DNA of 64,000 nt, taken from the NCBI RefSeq assembly GCF_002272895.1, contig NZ_MLAQ01000008.1, forward strand, positions 30,823 to 94,822, in the 5' to 3' direction. Position 1 is the first letter of the stretch; each line of letters begins with the position of its first letter. Source of the DNA: Helicobacter sp. 12S02232-10. Its GTDB lineage: Bacteria > Campylobacterota > Campylobacteria > Campylobacterales > Helicobacteraceae. Positions 7,619 through 15,868 of this stretch are shown here, piece after piece. The position numbers and the translations under genes were made by a program. The notes under the pieces are model-generated. The model saw nothing but the letters and a program-made list of their open reading frames with translations, searched no databases and was not told the DNA's origin.

Positions 7619-8947
7619 TTATTTTTTGTTTGGATTGAAAAATCTGTAAAATCCTCCATTTTTATTTTCTTGTCGGACCCTAGAAATGACCAAATCCCCT
7701 TCTTTGGCATTTTTTGTCATTGTGGTACCGCTTCCGATTAATACGTTGGATTCTATTTCAAGAGGTGCTACAAGCTGTGTGTCACTACCGATAAAGACAT
7801 TTTTTCCAATCAAGGTTTTATGTTTGGCTTTACCATCATAATTGCAAGTAATCACTCCTGCTCCTATATTGCTCCCCTCTCCGATTTCACAATCTCCTAA
7901 ATAGCTTAAATGTCCTGCTTTTGCACCTTTGATTTTGCTTGCTTTAAGTTCTACGAAATTCCCGATATGGCTTTGAGAAATTTCGCAACCGGGGCGGATA
8001 TGAGCCATAGGTCCGATGTCAGAATGTTCAATCACACTGCTTTCAATCACACTGTAGGCCTTGATGAGTGAATTGATAATTTTTGTTTTCCCGCTGATAC
8101 ACACTCCAGGCTGTATTTCACATTCCCCCTCAAAAGTGACACTGGGTTCTAAATAGAGAGTTTGAGGCAAATGGATGATTACGCCTTGATCCATTGCTTT
8201 GTTCCTGAGTCGCTCAAGCATTATGTCTTGAGCTTTTGAAAGTTCTGATTTTGAATTCACGCCCATAAAATTTTTGGGATTTACAAAAATCGGAAGGATC
8301 TCAAGCTTATTTTTAGTTGCCAAATCAATCAGATCTGTCAGGTAGTATTCTTTTTGAGCGTTGGTATTTGTAAGTTTTGGGAGGTAGGTTTCCAAGAATT
8401 TTTTATCAAATGCATACACACCTGCATTGAGTGTTCTTATCGCTTTGATAGGAGGGGTAGCATCTTTTTCTTCGATGATTTGTTTGACTTGGTTGTCTTT
8501 GATGATAACGCGTCCGTAACCAGTTGGATTTTCAAGCTCAAATACCCCCAGTGCTACAGGATTTTTAAAACCAATGAAGCGTTCTAATTCTTCTTTAGTG
8601 ATAAGGGGCATATCGCCATTGAGGATTAAGATTTGATCGTGTTTGAGAGGGATTAATTTTTGTTGCTCATTTTGCATCAAAGCCCCTCCAGTTCCAGGAT
8701 ACTTAGAATGGTTTTGAATGTGAAAGAAGATTTTGTGCAGGTGGTCTTGAAAACTGCATTCTATGTGTTGCCTAATTTTTTCGTGTTGAAAAAATAAAAT
8801 AATATGAATGTCTTCACTTATTTTCAGGGCTTCTTGCACAGAATAAGAAAGCATTTCTTGACCGCAGATTTTATGGAGAACTTTTGGGAGGGAAGAGCGC
8901 ATTCTTGTCCCTGCACCTGCTGCTAAAATGATGACTGAAACAGACAT
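7619..8947 (-). CDS. glmU: Bifunctional UDP-GlcNAc pyrophosphorylase / GlcN-1-P N-acetyltransferase GlmU
   Basis: This 442-residue enzyme acetylates glucosamine-1-phosphate and then uridylylates it to UDP-GlcNAc, the precursor of peptidoglycan and lipid A. The N-terminal pyrophosphorylase domain has LAAGAGTRMRSSLPKVLH and ILNGDMPLI. The C-terminal left-handed beta-helix shows hexapeptide repeats from about residue 260, with HIGNFVELK, GDCEIGEGSNIGAGVITCNYDG and IGSDTQLVAP. Start ATG 8947 follows an AAGGG. It is divergent from fliP with an 86-bp gap, the same pairing as I recall in H. pylori. All expected motifs are present and the length is normal. Confidence 0.97.
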   Translation of the reverse strand: MSVSVIILAAGAGTRMRSSLPKVLHKICGQEMLSYSVQEALKISEDIHIILFFQHEKIRQHIECSFQDHLHKIFFHIQNHSKYPGTGGALMQNEQQKLIPLKHDQILILNGDMPLITKEELERFIGFKNPVALGVFELENPTGYGRVIIKDNQVKQIIEEKDATPPIKAIRTLNAGVYAFDKKFLETYLPKLTNTNAQKEYYLTDLIDLATKNKLEILPIFVNPKNFMGVNSKSELSKAQDIMLERLRNKAMDQGVIIHLPQTLYLEPSVTFEGECEIQPGVCISGKTKIINSLIKAYSVIESSVIEHSDIGPMAHIRPGCEISQSHIGNFVELKASKIKGAKAGHLSYLGDCEIGEGSNIGAGVITCNYDGKAKHKTLIGKNVFIGSDTQLVAPLEIESNVLIGSGTTMTKNAKEGDLVISRVRQENKNGGFYRFFNPNKK

Positions 8948-8982
8948 TTTTTTCCCTTACTTTAAGGATTTATAAAATTTTA

Positions 8983-8994
8983 ACACAATTGTGT
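8983..8994. promoter_or_regulatory. 12-bp perfect palindrome between glmU and fliP
   Basis: ACACAATTGTGT reads the same on both strands and lies in the divergent glmU/fliP gap, directly upstream of the fliP -10 candidate. Palindromes of this size occur by chance in a window of this length, so an operator role is only a suggestion. Confidence 0.25.
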
Positions 8995-8995
8995 C

Positions 8996-9001
8996 TATAC
9001 T
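8996..9001 (+). promoter_or_regulatory. Candidate -10 element for fliP
   Basis: TATACT lies about 38 bp upstream of the TTG start of fliP. That places a transcript start near 9008, before the GGAG ribosome-binding site at 9024-9027. No clear -35 is visible, as usual in Helicobacter housekeeping promoters. Confidence 0.4.
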
Positions 9002-9033
9002 ACGGCTTTAATTTGTATGAAACTGGAGATATT

Positions 9034-9777
9034 TTGAGGCTGATATTTTTGATTTTGGCAGCGATGTTTTGCGGGATCAGTTTTGGTTATGGGGCTGAAA
9101 CTACGATACCCACGGTTAATCTCTCTCTTTCGGCTCCTTCAAGCCCTAAACAGCTTGTTACCACGCTCAATATCGTCGTTATTTTGACTTTTTTGGTGCT
9201 TGCTCCGTCTTTGGTGCTTGTGATGACGAGTTTTACACGCTTGATTATTGTTTTTTCATTTTTGCGAACAGCCTTAGGAACCCAGCAATCTCCACCCACA
9301 CAAATTCTTGTTTCTTTAGCATTGGTGCTGACTTTTTTTATTATGGAACCTGTAGCCAAACAGGGTTATAATGCAGGTATCAAGCCTTATATGGACAATA
9401 AGATTTCTTATGATGTTGCATTTGAAAAAACGATTGCCCCTTTCAAAGAATTTATGATGAAAAATACGCGTGAAAAGGATTTAGCGCTTTTTTTTAGGAT
9501 ACGCAATCTTCCTAATCCTCAAAACATTGAGGATGTGCCTTTAAGTGTGCTTGTTCCTGCATTTATGATCAGTGAGCTTAAGACGGCTTTTCAGATAGGT
9601 TTTTTACTTTACCTTCCTTTTTTAGTTATTGATATGGTTGTAAGTTCGATTTTGATGGCAATGGGAATGATGATGTTGCCTCCAGTGATGATTTCTTTAC
9701 CCTTTAAAATATTAATTTTTGTATTGGTGGATGGATTCAATCTGCTTATAGGGAATTTGGTGGCAAGCTTTAAATAA
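9034..9777 (+). CDS. fliP: Flagellar type III export protein FliP
   Basis: FliP is a core of the FliPQR export gate of the flagellar type III secretion system in the inner membrane. From TTG 9034 the protein has 247 residues, normal for FliP, and begins with a cleavable signal peptide (RLIFLILAAMFCGISFGYG). The first family block is LVLVMTSFTRLIIVFSFLR with GTQQSPPTQILV; the second is VPAFMISELKTAFQIGFLLY with DMVVSSILMAMGMMMLPP. TTG 9034 was chosen because GGAG (9024-9027) is 6 bp upstream; a frame opening at 8989 has no ribosome-binding site. It stands alone, 25 bp from a convergent tRNA gene. Confidence 0.95.
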   Translation: MRLIFLILAAMFCGISFGYGAETTIPTVNLSLSAPSSPKQLVTTLNIVVILTFLVLAPSLVLVMTSFTRLIIVFSFLRTALGTQQSPPTQILVSLALVLTFFIMEPVAKQGYNAGIKPYMDNKISYDVAFEKTIAPFKEFMMKNTREKDLALFFRIRNLPNPQNIEDVPLSVLVPAFMISELKTAFQIGFLLYLPFLVIDMVVSSILMAMGMMMLPPVMISLPFKILIFVLVDGFNLLIGNLVASFK

Positions 9778-9802
9778 TTAATTTTAAGTTTCGAATTGCA
9801 GG

Positions 9803-9879
9803 TGGTGGACCCTGCAGGACTCGAACCTGCGACCGATCGGTTATGAGCCGAGCGCTCTAACCAGCTGAGCTAAGGGTCC
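9803..9879 (-). tRNA. tRNA with CAT anticodon (tRNA-Ile2 more likely than elongator Met)
   Basis: On the minus strand a full 77-nt cloverleaf runs from GGACCCTTAGC to an encoded CCA (9803-9805). The 7-bp acceptor arm pairs GGACCCT with AGGGTCC, the anticodon arm is CGG-CTCATAA-CCG, and the T arm has GGTTCGAGTCC. The CAT anticodon is at 9843-9845. The GGACCCTTAGCTCAG start resembles tRNA-Ile2, whose C34 is changed to lysidine by TilS, more than elongator Met; no formyl-Met initiator features are seen. Its 5' 39 nt overlap the end of rodA on the same strand. Confidence 0.92.
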
Positions 9880-10992
9880 TTTTTTATTTATATTCTTAAA
9901 AGGGTTGGAATTATACTCAAAATTAAACCTAAAGGCAAGCAAATTTTCAAGGATACCAAACAATACAATGAAAGTTATAAAGCTGCTCCCGCCGTAACTG
10001 AACATTGGTAAAGGAACGCCTACTACAGGTGCAAGACCTATTGTCATTCCAATATTAACTGCCATATAAACAAAGATTAAAATAGCAATCCCGCTTGACA
10101 TAACCCGCAATTGATAATCCCTTGAATTGATGAAAGAAAATGACAGAATATGTAAAATGAGACCTATATAAAAACCCAGCAGAATGATTGCTCCTACAAA
10201 GCCGAATCGTTCGACATAATAAGCAAATATAAAATCGCTTGTGGCAATGGGTAGGAATTTGAGTTGTGTTTGCGTGGATTTTTCTTTAGATTTTCCAAAC
10301 AAACCGCCTGAACCAATTGTAATAACAGACTGTCTAATGTGATAACTCGGTTTTTCAGCGATAAAATCGTGGATTCGTTTGCGCTGATAATCGTGCAAGG
10401 ATTTGTAAATCAGTGGGGAAGCTACCAAAACAATGATGAGTATTGAAAGCCAGATTTTGTAATTCACCCCTATTAAAAACAAGATTCCAAAGCCCATTAT
10501 TACAACGACCAAAGCAGTTCCAAGGTCGGGTTGCTTGAGGATGAGGAGAAATGGCAGGATGATATAAAAGCTGATTTTAAGAAAATCTTTCCAACCATAG
10601 CCGTTTTTTGGAGGAGGATTGTGGCAGATAAGGTTGGCAAGCATTAGCAAGATGGCTACTTTGACAGGTTCGCTTGGTTGCAGTGATATTCCAGTACCAG
10701 GGATTATAATCCAACGTTGGGCCCCAAGCTTGGCAGTCCCATAAATATCTACAATCACGAGTAAAATGATACAAAACCAATAAAAAATACTGATACTTTT
10801 ACTGAGATTTCTAAAAGGGATAAAAAAGATGATCCAAAAGAGAAAAAAACCTGCTGCAATATAGATTGCTTGTTTGATGCTCAATATTTCGTTAGCTTCA
10901 TTGATGAGAAAAAACGATACAGCAATGATAGGGAAGATAAGAAAAAGCAACAGGAAATCAAAGTGTGTTAAAATCCGCCTGTCGATCATCAT
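9841..10992 (-). CDS. rodA: Rod-shape SEDS glycosyltransferase RodA, 3' end overlapping a tRNA gene
   Basis: RodA is a multi-pass SEDS peptidoglycan polymerase that works with PBP2 in cell elongation. The 383-residue frame shows about ten hydrophobic segments and the SEDS signatures ISLQPSEPVKVAILL, LKQPDLGTALV, SDFIFAYYVERFGFVG (with the conserved Asp) and FSYGGSSFITFIVLF. The natural protein should end near NPFKNINKKG. Instead the frame continues into the tRNA, adding about GPLAQLVRALGS before TAA at 9841-9843 in the anticodon loop. Start ATG 10992 is 8 bp after AAGG; ATG 10989 is an alternative. Cleavage of the tRNA 5' end would remove the rodA stop codon. FtsW is less likely given the length and context. 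Confidence 0.92.
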   Translation of the reverse strand: MMIDRRILTHFDFLLLFLIFPIIAVSFFLINEANEILSIKQAIYIAAGFFLFWIIFFIPFRNLSKSISIFYWFCIILLVIVDIYGTAKLGAQRWIIIPGTGISLQPSEPVKVAILLMLANLICHNPPPKNGYGWKDFLKISFYIILPFLLILKQPDLGTALVVVIMGFGILFLIGVNYKIWLSILIIVLVASPLIYKSLHDYQRKRIHDFIAEKPSYHIRQSVITIGSGGLFGKSKEKSTQTQLKFLPIATSDFIFAYYVERFGFVGAIILLGFYIGLILHILSFSFINSRDYQLRVMSSGIAILIFVYMAVNIGMTIGLAPVVGVPLPMFSYGGSSFITFIVLFGILENLLAFRFNFEYNSNPFKNINKKGPLAQLVRALGS

Positions 10993-11043
10993 TGGGGTTA
11001 CCTTCTGAGCATTTTGGCAATTTTATCATATTTGGATGGATAT

Positions 11044-12030
11044 ATGGCAATGAAAAAAGTCTTTCGCCTTGAAGAGTCTTATAAGCGTTTGGATACATTT
11101 TTGTCCCAAGAACTTGGGATTTCTAAAAACCAAGTTGTTCATTTGATAAAAAATTCTTTGATTTTTTTAAACGAATCTGTTTGCAAGAAAGGAGGACAAA
11201 GGCTTAAAATCGGAGATAAATTGAGCGTTCTTGAACCTGATATAGCCCCTTATGAAACTCCTTTAGAAGTGGAAATGGATGTGCGTCTTATTTATGAAGA
11301 CGAAGATATTTTGCTTTTAAACAAACCTCCAAGAATTGTTGTTCATAGTGCTCCAAGCGTAAAGGAATTGACCTTGGTGGATTGGCTGAAATATAAGGGT
11401 TTTTCGCTTTCAAACCTGAGTGGTCAAGAACGTTATGGGATTATTCACAGGCTTGATAAGGAAACCAGCGGAGCTATTTTGGTCGCTAAAAATAATTTTG
11501 CTCACGCTAAACTTTCTGCACAGCTTAAAAACAGAGAAATGGGAAGGTATTATTTAGCAGTTTTGCAAGGAGAGATTTCTAAGCAAATTACCATTGAGTG
11601 TCAGATGGGCAGAAATCCAAAGAATCGTTTGAAGATGGCAAATCTTGATGGGTTTAGGCAAAAAATATCGGCTTCTAGATATTCTAAAAGTCAATTTATT
11701 CCCTTGCTTAAAAGTAAGGATGGTAAATTTAGCCTCATTGCAGCGAAGCTTTATACGGGCAGAACACATCAAATTCGGGTACATTTAGAAAGTATTTCTA
11801 GACATATTGTTGGTGATAAGCTTTATGGTTGCAAGGATAATCTGAATGTCCGAATGATGCTCCACGCTTATTTGATTTATTTTTTACATCCAAGAACAGA
11901 GCAAAAAATGTTTTTTAAAGTTCCTGTTTTTGATGATATGTTAGAATTTTTGCATAAAAATTTTGATGAGGCAGGTTTGAATGAGGCTACGCACGAGGAT
12001 CACATCCTTAGCTGTTTTGATGCTTTTTAG
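11044..12030 (+). CDS. RluD-family 23S rRNA pseudouridine synthase
   Basis: This 328-residue enzyme has an N-terminal S4 RNA-binding domain (RLDTFLSQELGISKNQVVHLIK) and a pseudouridine synthase domain with the catalytic motif GIIHRLDKETSGAILVAK (Asp is the nucleophile), LLLNKPP and GRTHQIRVHL. RluA-class enzymes with an S4 domain modify the large-subunit rRNA, most often as RluD; other RluC/RluD sites cannot be separated by eye. I chose ATG 11044 rather than TTG 11014 because GGATGGA lies just upstream and the S4 domain starts soon after. It heads the plus-strand division/flagellar run and is divergent from rodA. Its last 50 bp overlap the lipoprotein gene. Confidence 0.88.
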   Translation: MAMKKVFRLEESYKRLDTFLSQELGISKNQVVHLIKNSLIFLNESVCKKGGQRLKIGDKLSVLEPDIAPYETPLEVEMDVRLIYEDEDILLLNKPPRIVVHSAPSVKELTLVDWLKYKGFSLSNLSGQERYGIIHRLDKETSGAILVAKNNFAHAKLSAQLKNREMGRYYLAVLQGEISKQITIECQMGRNPKNRLKMANLDGFRQKISASRYSKSQFIPLLKSKDGKFSLIAAKLYTGRTHQIRVHLESISRHIVGDKLYGCKDNLNVRMMLHAYLIYFLHPRTEQKMFFKVPVFDDMLEFLHKNFDEAGLNEATHEDHILSCFDAF

Positions 12031-13234
12031 TTTGCTTGCAGGCTGTGCTTCAATGCAGAATAATGTTTTATCTCTTTTTGGTAGAGATGATAAATTAGAT
12101 GCGTCTTTACCGATTGTTAAAGATGTGAAAACAATTAATGATGTCAGATCTGTCGGGTTTGAATGGGAAAAAATCAACGATACTTCTTTGATCGAAGGAT
12201 TTGTACTTTATCGGGTTGAGAAAGATGGGAGTGCAAAAAAAATTGCAACAATTAGAAATCCTTTAGCAACGCATTATTATGATAATGGATTGCTTCCGCA
12301 AACAAAATACGCTTATCAGGTTTCAACTTTAGGTAAAAATGGTTCGGTTTCTCCCAGATCGCCCATAGTCCATATTAAAACCTCTTTTATTGATCCAGTT
12401 GAGAGTGTATTTGCTAGTGATAATTATGCTAAGGAAGTGAAAATTATTTGGAGTCCCCATCCTAATCCTAGTATTTCAAAATATATCATTCAAAGACAGG
12501 ATTCAAAGGGAGTTTTTTTAAATATTGGTGTTGTTAAAAATCGGCTTTATGTGGAATATTTTGATAAGAATTTGGAAGATGGTAAGGATTATAAATATAG
12601 GGTCATTGCAGAGAGTTTTGAGGGAGCAAAATCTTTGCCCGGTCCGATCGCAGTCGGCAGGACAAAATCCCAACCTCCTGCTATTAGTGGTCTTAGTGCA
12701 AGTTCTGATTTGCCTAGAGAGATTCGATTAAAGTGGGATAAATCTCCTCAAGAAGATGTGAGCAAATATAAAATTTATGCGGCTAATTCTTTGAAAGACC
12801 ATTTTAAAGTAATTGGGGAAACAAAAAATACTGAGTATGTCGACAAAGTGGATTCAGATGGTTTGGAGAGATTTTATAAGGTTGTTCCGATTGATAATGC
12901 TAATATTGAGGGTGAGTTACCATTGGGAGCGGTTAAGGGTTCTACGTTGGTTCCTCCACCAACGCCTGTGATCATTAAAGGAGTGATTCAAAATGCTCAG
13001 GCCATTATTCAATGGCAAAAAGTCAATGATACCAGAGTCAAGAGTTATGCAGTTTATCGGTATGAGGGTAATTTTTCTTCTAGACCCTTGCGTTTTGCGA
13101 ATATTTTGAAGAATGAGTTTGTAGATAAAGAAATGACCAATGGTAAAAAATATCGTTATCAGGTTGTCAGCGTCGATGGTAACGGATTGGAATCTAGACC
13201 TTCCAAAGAAGTTGAACTTCTTCTCAACAGGTAA
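11981..13234 (+). CDS. Lipoprotein with fibronectin type III repeats
   Basis: This 417-residue protein has a lipoprotein signal (MRLRTRITSLAVLMLFSLLAGC) with a textbook lipobox LLAGC, so it should be membrane-anchored. The rest consists of about four FN3-like repeats, each with the core W or WxK followed by a YRV/YKI strand and a Y-x-Y-x-V strand (for example FEWEKINDTSLIEGFVLYRV, KYKIYAANS and KYRYQVVSVDGNG). No enzyme motif is seen. It starts 50 bp inside the rluD-like gene and ends 3 bp before trmB, so it is part of that operon. FN3 proteins usually bind other proteins or glycans. The same place in H. pylori holds a homologue, from memory, of unknown role. Confidence 0.8.
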   Translation: MRLRTRITSLAVLMLFSLLAGCASMQNNVLSLFGRDDKLDASLPIVKDVKTINDVRSVGFEWEKINDTSLIEGFVLYRVEKDGSAKKIATIRNPLATHYYDNGLLPQTKYAYQVSTLGKNGSVSPRSPIVHIKTSFIDPVESVFASDNYAKEVKIIWSPHPNPSISKYIIQRQDSKGVFLNIGVVKNRLYVEYFDKNLEDGKDYKYRVIAESFEGAKSLPGPIAVGRTKSQPPAISGLSASSDLPREIRLKWDKSPQEDVSKYKIYAANSLKDHFKVIGETKNTEYVDKVDSDGLERFYKVVPIDNANIEGELPLGAVKGSTLVPPPTPVIIKGVIQNAQAIIQWQKVNDTRVKSYAVYRYEGNFSSRPLRFANILKNEFVDKEMTNGKKYRYQVVSVDGNGLESRPSKEVELLLNR

Positions 13235-13237
13235 TTT

Positions 13238-14404
13238 ATGCCTCATTTTTTAGCTGAAAGTGCGTCTTTGGGAGACTATCCTTTCTATGAAGATGCGTAT
13301 GCGTTTTTGTTTGAGGTCAAAAGTCTTAAAAATATATCAGAAAGTTTAATTTGTGTAACTTATGGCAATCATAAATTTTTCATCAAAAAAATAAAACGCC
13401 AAAAAGAAATTTTATTTAAAGCTGAAAAGAATACAAAACCAAATCCTGTAGGGATTCTTAAGGGTGCTTTGAGAGTATTGGCTAAAAGATCGCAACTCAT
13501 CTCGCATAATCTGAATAACGATTCAGTACGCCAAGTCATTAAGAGCAAATTTTTATTGAAACCTTCTGAAATTTTTCGGCTTGAACTTAGGAATTTTTGT
13601 GTTGAAATTGGTTTTGGATCAGGCAGGCATTTGCTCAAAATGGCTCAAAAAAATTTGGATAAAAAATATATCGGGATAGAAATCCATACCCCTTCAATTG
13701 AGCAGGTTTTGAGACAAATTGAACTATTGGGGCTTGAAAATATTTTTATTGTGCGCGTAGATGCAAGAATATTGCTTGAAATTCTCCCTTCTAATCAATG
13801 CGAAGCTATTTATGTGCATTTCCCTGTTCCTTGGAATAAAAAGCCCCATCGTAGAGTGATGAGTGCAAAATTAATATCGCAAGCATTGCGGGTATTGCAG
13901 AAAGATTGCGCACTTGAGCTTAGGACAGATGATCAGAAATATTTTAAAGATAGTTTTGAAATGGTTTTAGATAACAAAAGCGCTAAAATTGAAGCTGCTA
14001 AAAATCTTTCCGGCGAGGTTGTGAGCAAATATGAGGCAAGGTGGCAAAGGCAGCATAAAGATATTTTTGATTTAAAAATTTTTTCTCTTACTTGGGATGA
14101 AGATGAAAAAATAGAGTATGATTTCAAATTTGATTTTTTTATTCCCAAACATCTGCAATCATTGCAAAAATCTCAAAAAATCGTGAAAGAGGATTATTTT
14201 CTACATATTTGCGATGTGTTTGAATCTGATTTCTTTGTGATTTTTGCAGTTAGTTTTGGAGATTTTAGCTGGCCTGTGAATAAAATGATTGTTTGTGATA
14301 AAAAAAATCAAGAAACTTATTATTTTGGCGATATTCCTTTAGCAACACCAGCAAATATAATGGCTCACAAAGAATTATTGAAGTTATTAGCGGAGGATAA
14401 ATGA
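13238..14404 (+). CDS. trmB: tRNA (guanine-N7-)-methyltransferase TrmB, long form
   Basis: TrmB methylates G46 in the tRNA variable loop using SAM. At 388 residues it is much longer than the roughly 240-residue E. coli enzyme. An N-terminal extension of about 110 residues precedes the SAM-binding block CVEIGFGSGRHLLKMA (121-136). The signature normally written PDPWxKKRHxKRR appears as FPVPWNKKPHRR (195-206), with Val in place of the Asp. ALELRTDDQKYF matches the later TrmB block. About 150 residues follow. The long form is, from memory, usual in Helicobacter and Campylobacter. Its 3' end overlaps ftsE by 4 bp (ATGA). Confidence 0.88.
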   Translation: MPHFLAESASLGDYPFYEDAYAFLFEVKSLKNISESLICVTYGNHKFFIKKIKRQKEILFKAEKNTKPNPVGILKGALRVLAKRSQLISHNLNNDSVRQVIKSKFLLKPSEIFRLELRNFCVEIGFGSGRHLLKMAQKNLDKKYIGIEIHTPSIEQVLRQIELLGLENIFIVRVDARILLEILPSNQCEAIYVHFPVPWNKKPHRRVMSAKLISQALRVLQKDCALELRTDDQKYFKDSFEMVLDNKSAKIEAAKNLSGEVVSKYEARWQRQHKDIFDLKIFSLTWDEDEKIEYDFKFDFFIPKHLQSLQKSQKIVKEDYFLHICDVFESDFFVIFAVSFGDFSWPVNKMIVCDKKNQETYYFGDIPLATPANIMAHKELLKLLAEDK

Positions 14405-15072
14405 GCAGTGTTATTCGGGCAAAAGATCTATGTTTGGGTTATAAAAAAGGCGAATTGATCATTAAGAATGCAAATTTTCAAATTGAACGCAAAGATTTTG
14501 TGTTTATTTCAGGAGCCAGCGGTAGTGGGAAAAGCACTTTACTTAGATCGCTGTATGGAAATCTTCCTATATTTGGGGGGAATTTAGAAGTGTGTAATAT
14601 CAACATCGAAAGAGCTGGGAAAAGGCTGATCAATGAACTACGCCGCAATATCGGGATTGTTTTTCAAGATTATAAACTGATTGAAGAATGGAGCGTAGAG
14701 AAAAATATTTGTTTGCCGATGATTATCAGTGGTTACAAGAAAGAAGTCTATGATTCTCAGGTTGAAAAACTCCTTTCTCACGTTGATTTGCTTTATAAAG
14801 CAAATCGCTATCCCTTAGAGCTTAGCGGTGGAGAGCAGCAAAGGGTTGCGATGGCAAGGGCTATTGCTCATCGACCTTCACTGATATTAGCAGATGAACC
14901 TACGGGCAATCTTGATGATTATTCTAGCGATATGATTTGGAGTTTATTAAAGAGTGCTAATGAACAACTTGATGTGACTGTCGTAGTTGTGACTCACAGA
15001 ATCCCAGATCGCCTGAATGTCCCTTATAGAAAATTAAACATAAAAGATGGAGAAGTTTATGAATACTCTTAA
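14401..15072 (+). CDS. ftsE: Cell-division ABC ATPase FtsE
   Basis: This 223-residue ABC ATPase has Walker A GASGSGKST, Q-loop VFQDYKL, signature ELSGGEQQRVAMARAIA, Walker B LILADEPTGNLD and switch His in VVVTHRI. With the membrane partner FtsX it forms FtsEX, which does not transport but controls a periplasmic peptidoglycan hydrolase system at the septum. Start ATG 14401 overlaps the trmB stop. ftsX follows with a 14-bp overlap, and the likely periplasmic partner is two genes downstream. Context separates it from LolD and MacB-type ATPases, which share these motifs. Confidence 0.93.
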   Translation: MSSVIRAKDLCLGYKKGELIIKNANFQIERKDFVFISGASGSGKSTLLRSLYGNLPIFGGNLEVCNINIERAGKRLINELRRNIGIVFQDYKLIEEWSVEKNICLPMIISGYKKEVYDSQVEKLLSHVDLLYKANRYPLELSGGEQQRVAMARAIAHRPSLILADEPTGNLDDYSSDMIWSLLKSANEQLDVTVVVVTHRIPDRLNVPYRKLNIKDGEVYEYS

Positions 15073-15868
15073 AAGGCATTTTTCATTGATCATTCCTTTA
15101 TTAGCTTTGCTTTTTAGCCTTGAGAGTATCGTTTTGGTAAATCGTGCCATATCTGTTAAAGAAGATAAATTATCCCAAAGCTATTCTATATTGCTAGCGA
15201 GTCGGCAAAAATTAAGCTTGGAATTTATTGTTAAAAATGTCAGAGAGGCTAAGAATCTTATCCCCATTAATCCAGATTTTTTGTTGGAACGTCTGAAACA
15301 AAATATGACTGAAGCTAATCTTGCTAACGTTAAGAAAGACTTACCGTTTTTTTATTCATTGAAGCTTTCTGTTTTTCCTAATCAAAAACGATTAGAAGAT
15401 ATCAATCAAATACTTTTGAAGATACCTGGCGTTCAAAAAGTGGAAGCTTTTAGCAAGACACATAACCAAGTTTATAGATTATTATTTTTAATCAAAATTA
15501 ACGTTTGGATTTTTGCTTCCTTGATTGCAATTCTATCAATTTTGCTCATCATTAGGCAGATTCAAATTTGGCGCTTTGAGCATAGCAAAAGAATGGAAAT
15601 TATGAGTTTTTTAGGAGCACCGGTATGGATTAAAAACGGGATTTTATTCAGATTGGCCATCATCGATTCTATCATTACAAGCATTTGTATTATCGTAGGG
15701 ACTTTTTATTTGTCTATGCGAGAAGATTTTAAAGAAATGATCAGTGCGTTAGAGATTCAAGAGAGTATTTTCAGATTCGGTTCGGATTTTTTAATGCTTT
15801 TATCAATTTCTATTTTGATTTCAGTATTTTCAGTGTTGGTAGTAATCTTCTCTCAAAGGAGATTTTAA
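15059..15868 (+). CDS. ftsX: Cell-division membrane protein FtsX
   Basis: This 269-residue protein has the FtsX layout. It has an N-terminal TM segment (HFSLIIPLLALLFSLESIVLV), a periplasmic domain of about 130 residues (35-140), then three TM segments near residues 150-170, 200-225 and 245-268. FtsX relays ATP hydrolysis by FtsE to a periplasmic coiled-coil partner. I set the start at ATG 15059, with GGAG at 15049-15052, rather than ATG 15047 inside ftsE. The stop is directly followed by the GTG of the EnvC-like gene, which supports one FtsEX-EnvC module. Confidence 0.88.
   Translation: MNTLKRHFSLIIPLLALLFSLESIVLVNRAISVKEDKLSQSYSILLASRQKLSLEFIVKNVREAKNLIPINPDFLLERLKQNMTEANLANVKKDLPFFYSLKLSVFPNQKRLEDINQILLKIPGVQKVEAFSKTHNQVYRLLFLIKINVWIFASLIAILSILLIIRQIQIWRFEHSKRMEIMSFLGAPVWIKNGILFRLAIIDSIITSICIIVGTFYLSMREDFKEMISALEIQESIFRFGSDFLMLLSISILISVFSVLVVIFSQRRF

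Noticed and set aside
8983..8994. 12-bp palindrome as a definite regulator site
   Set aside because: Palindromes of this length are expected several times by chance in 64 kb, and no second copy near related genes was noticed. It is listed only as a low-confidence feature.
14571..14581. G6 run in ftsE as a phase-variation tract
   Set aside because: Six bases is too short for likely slippage in a Helicobacter contingency locus.
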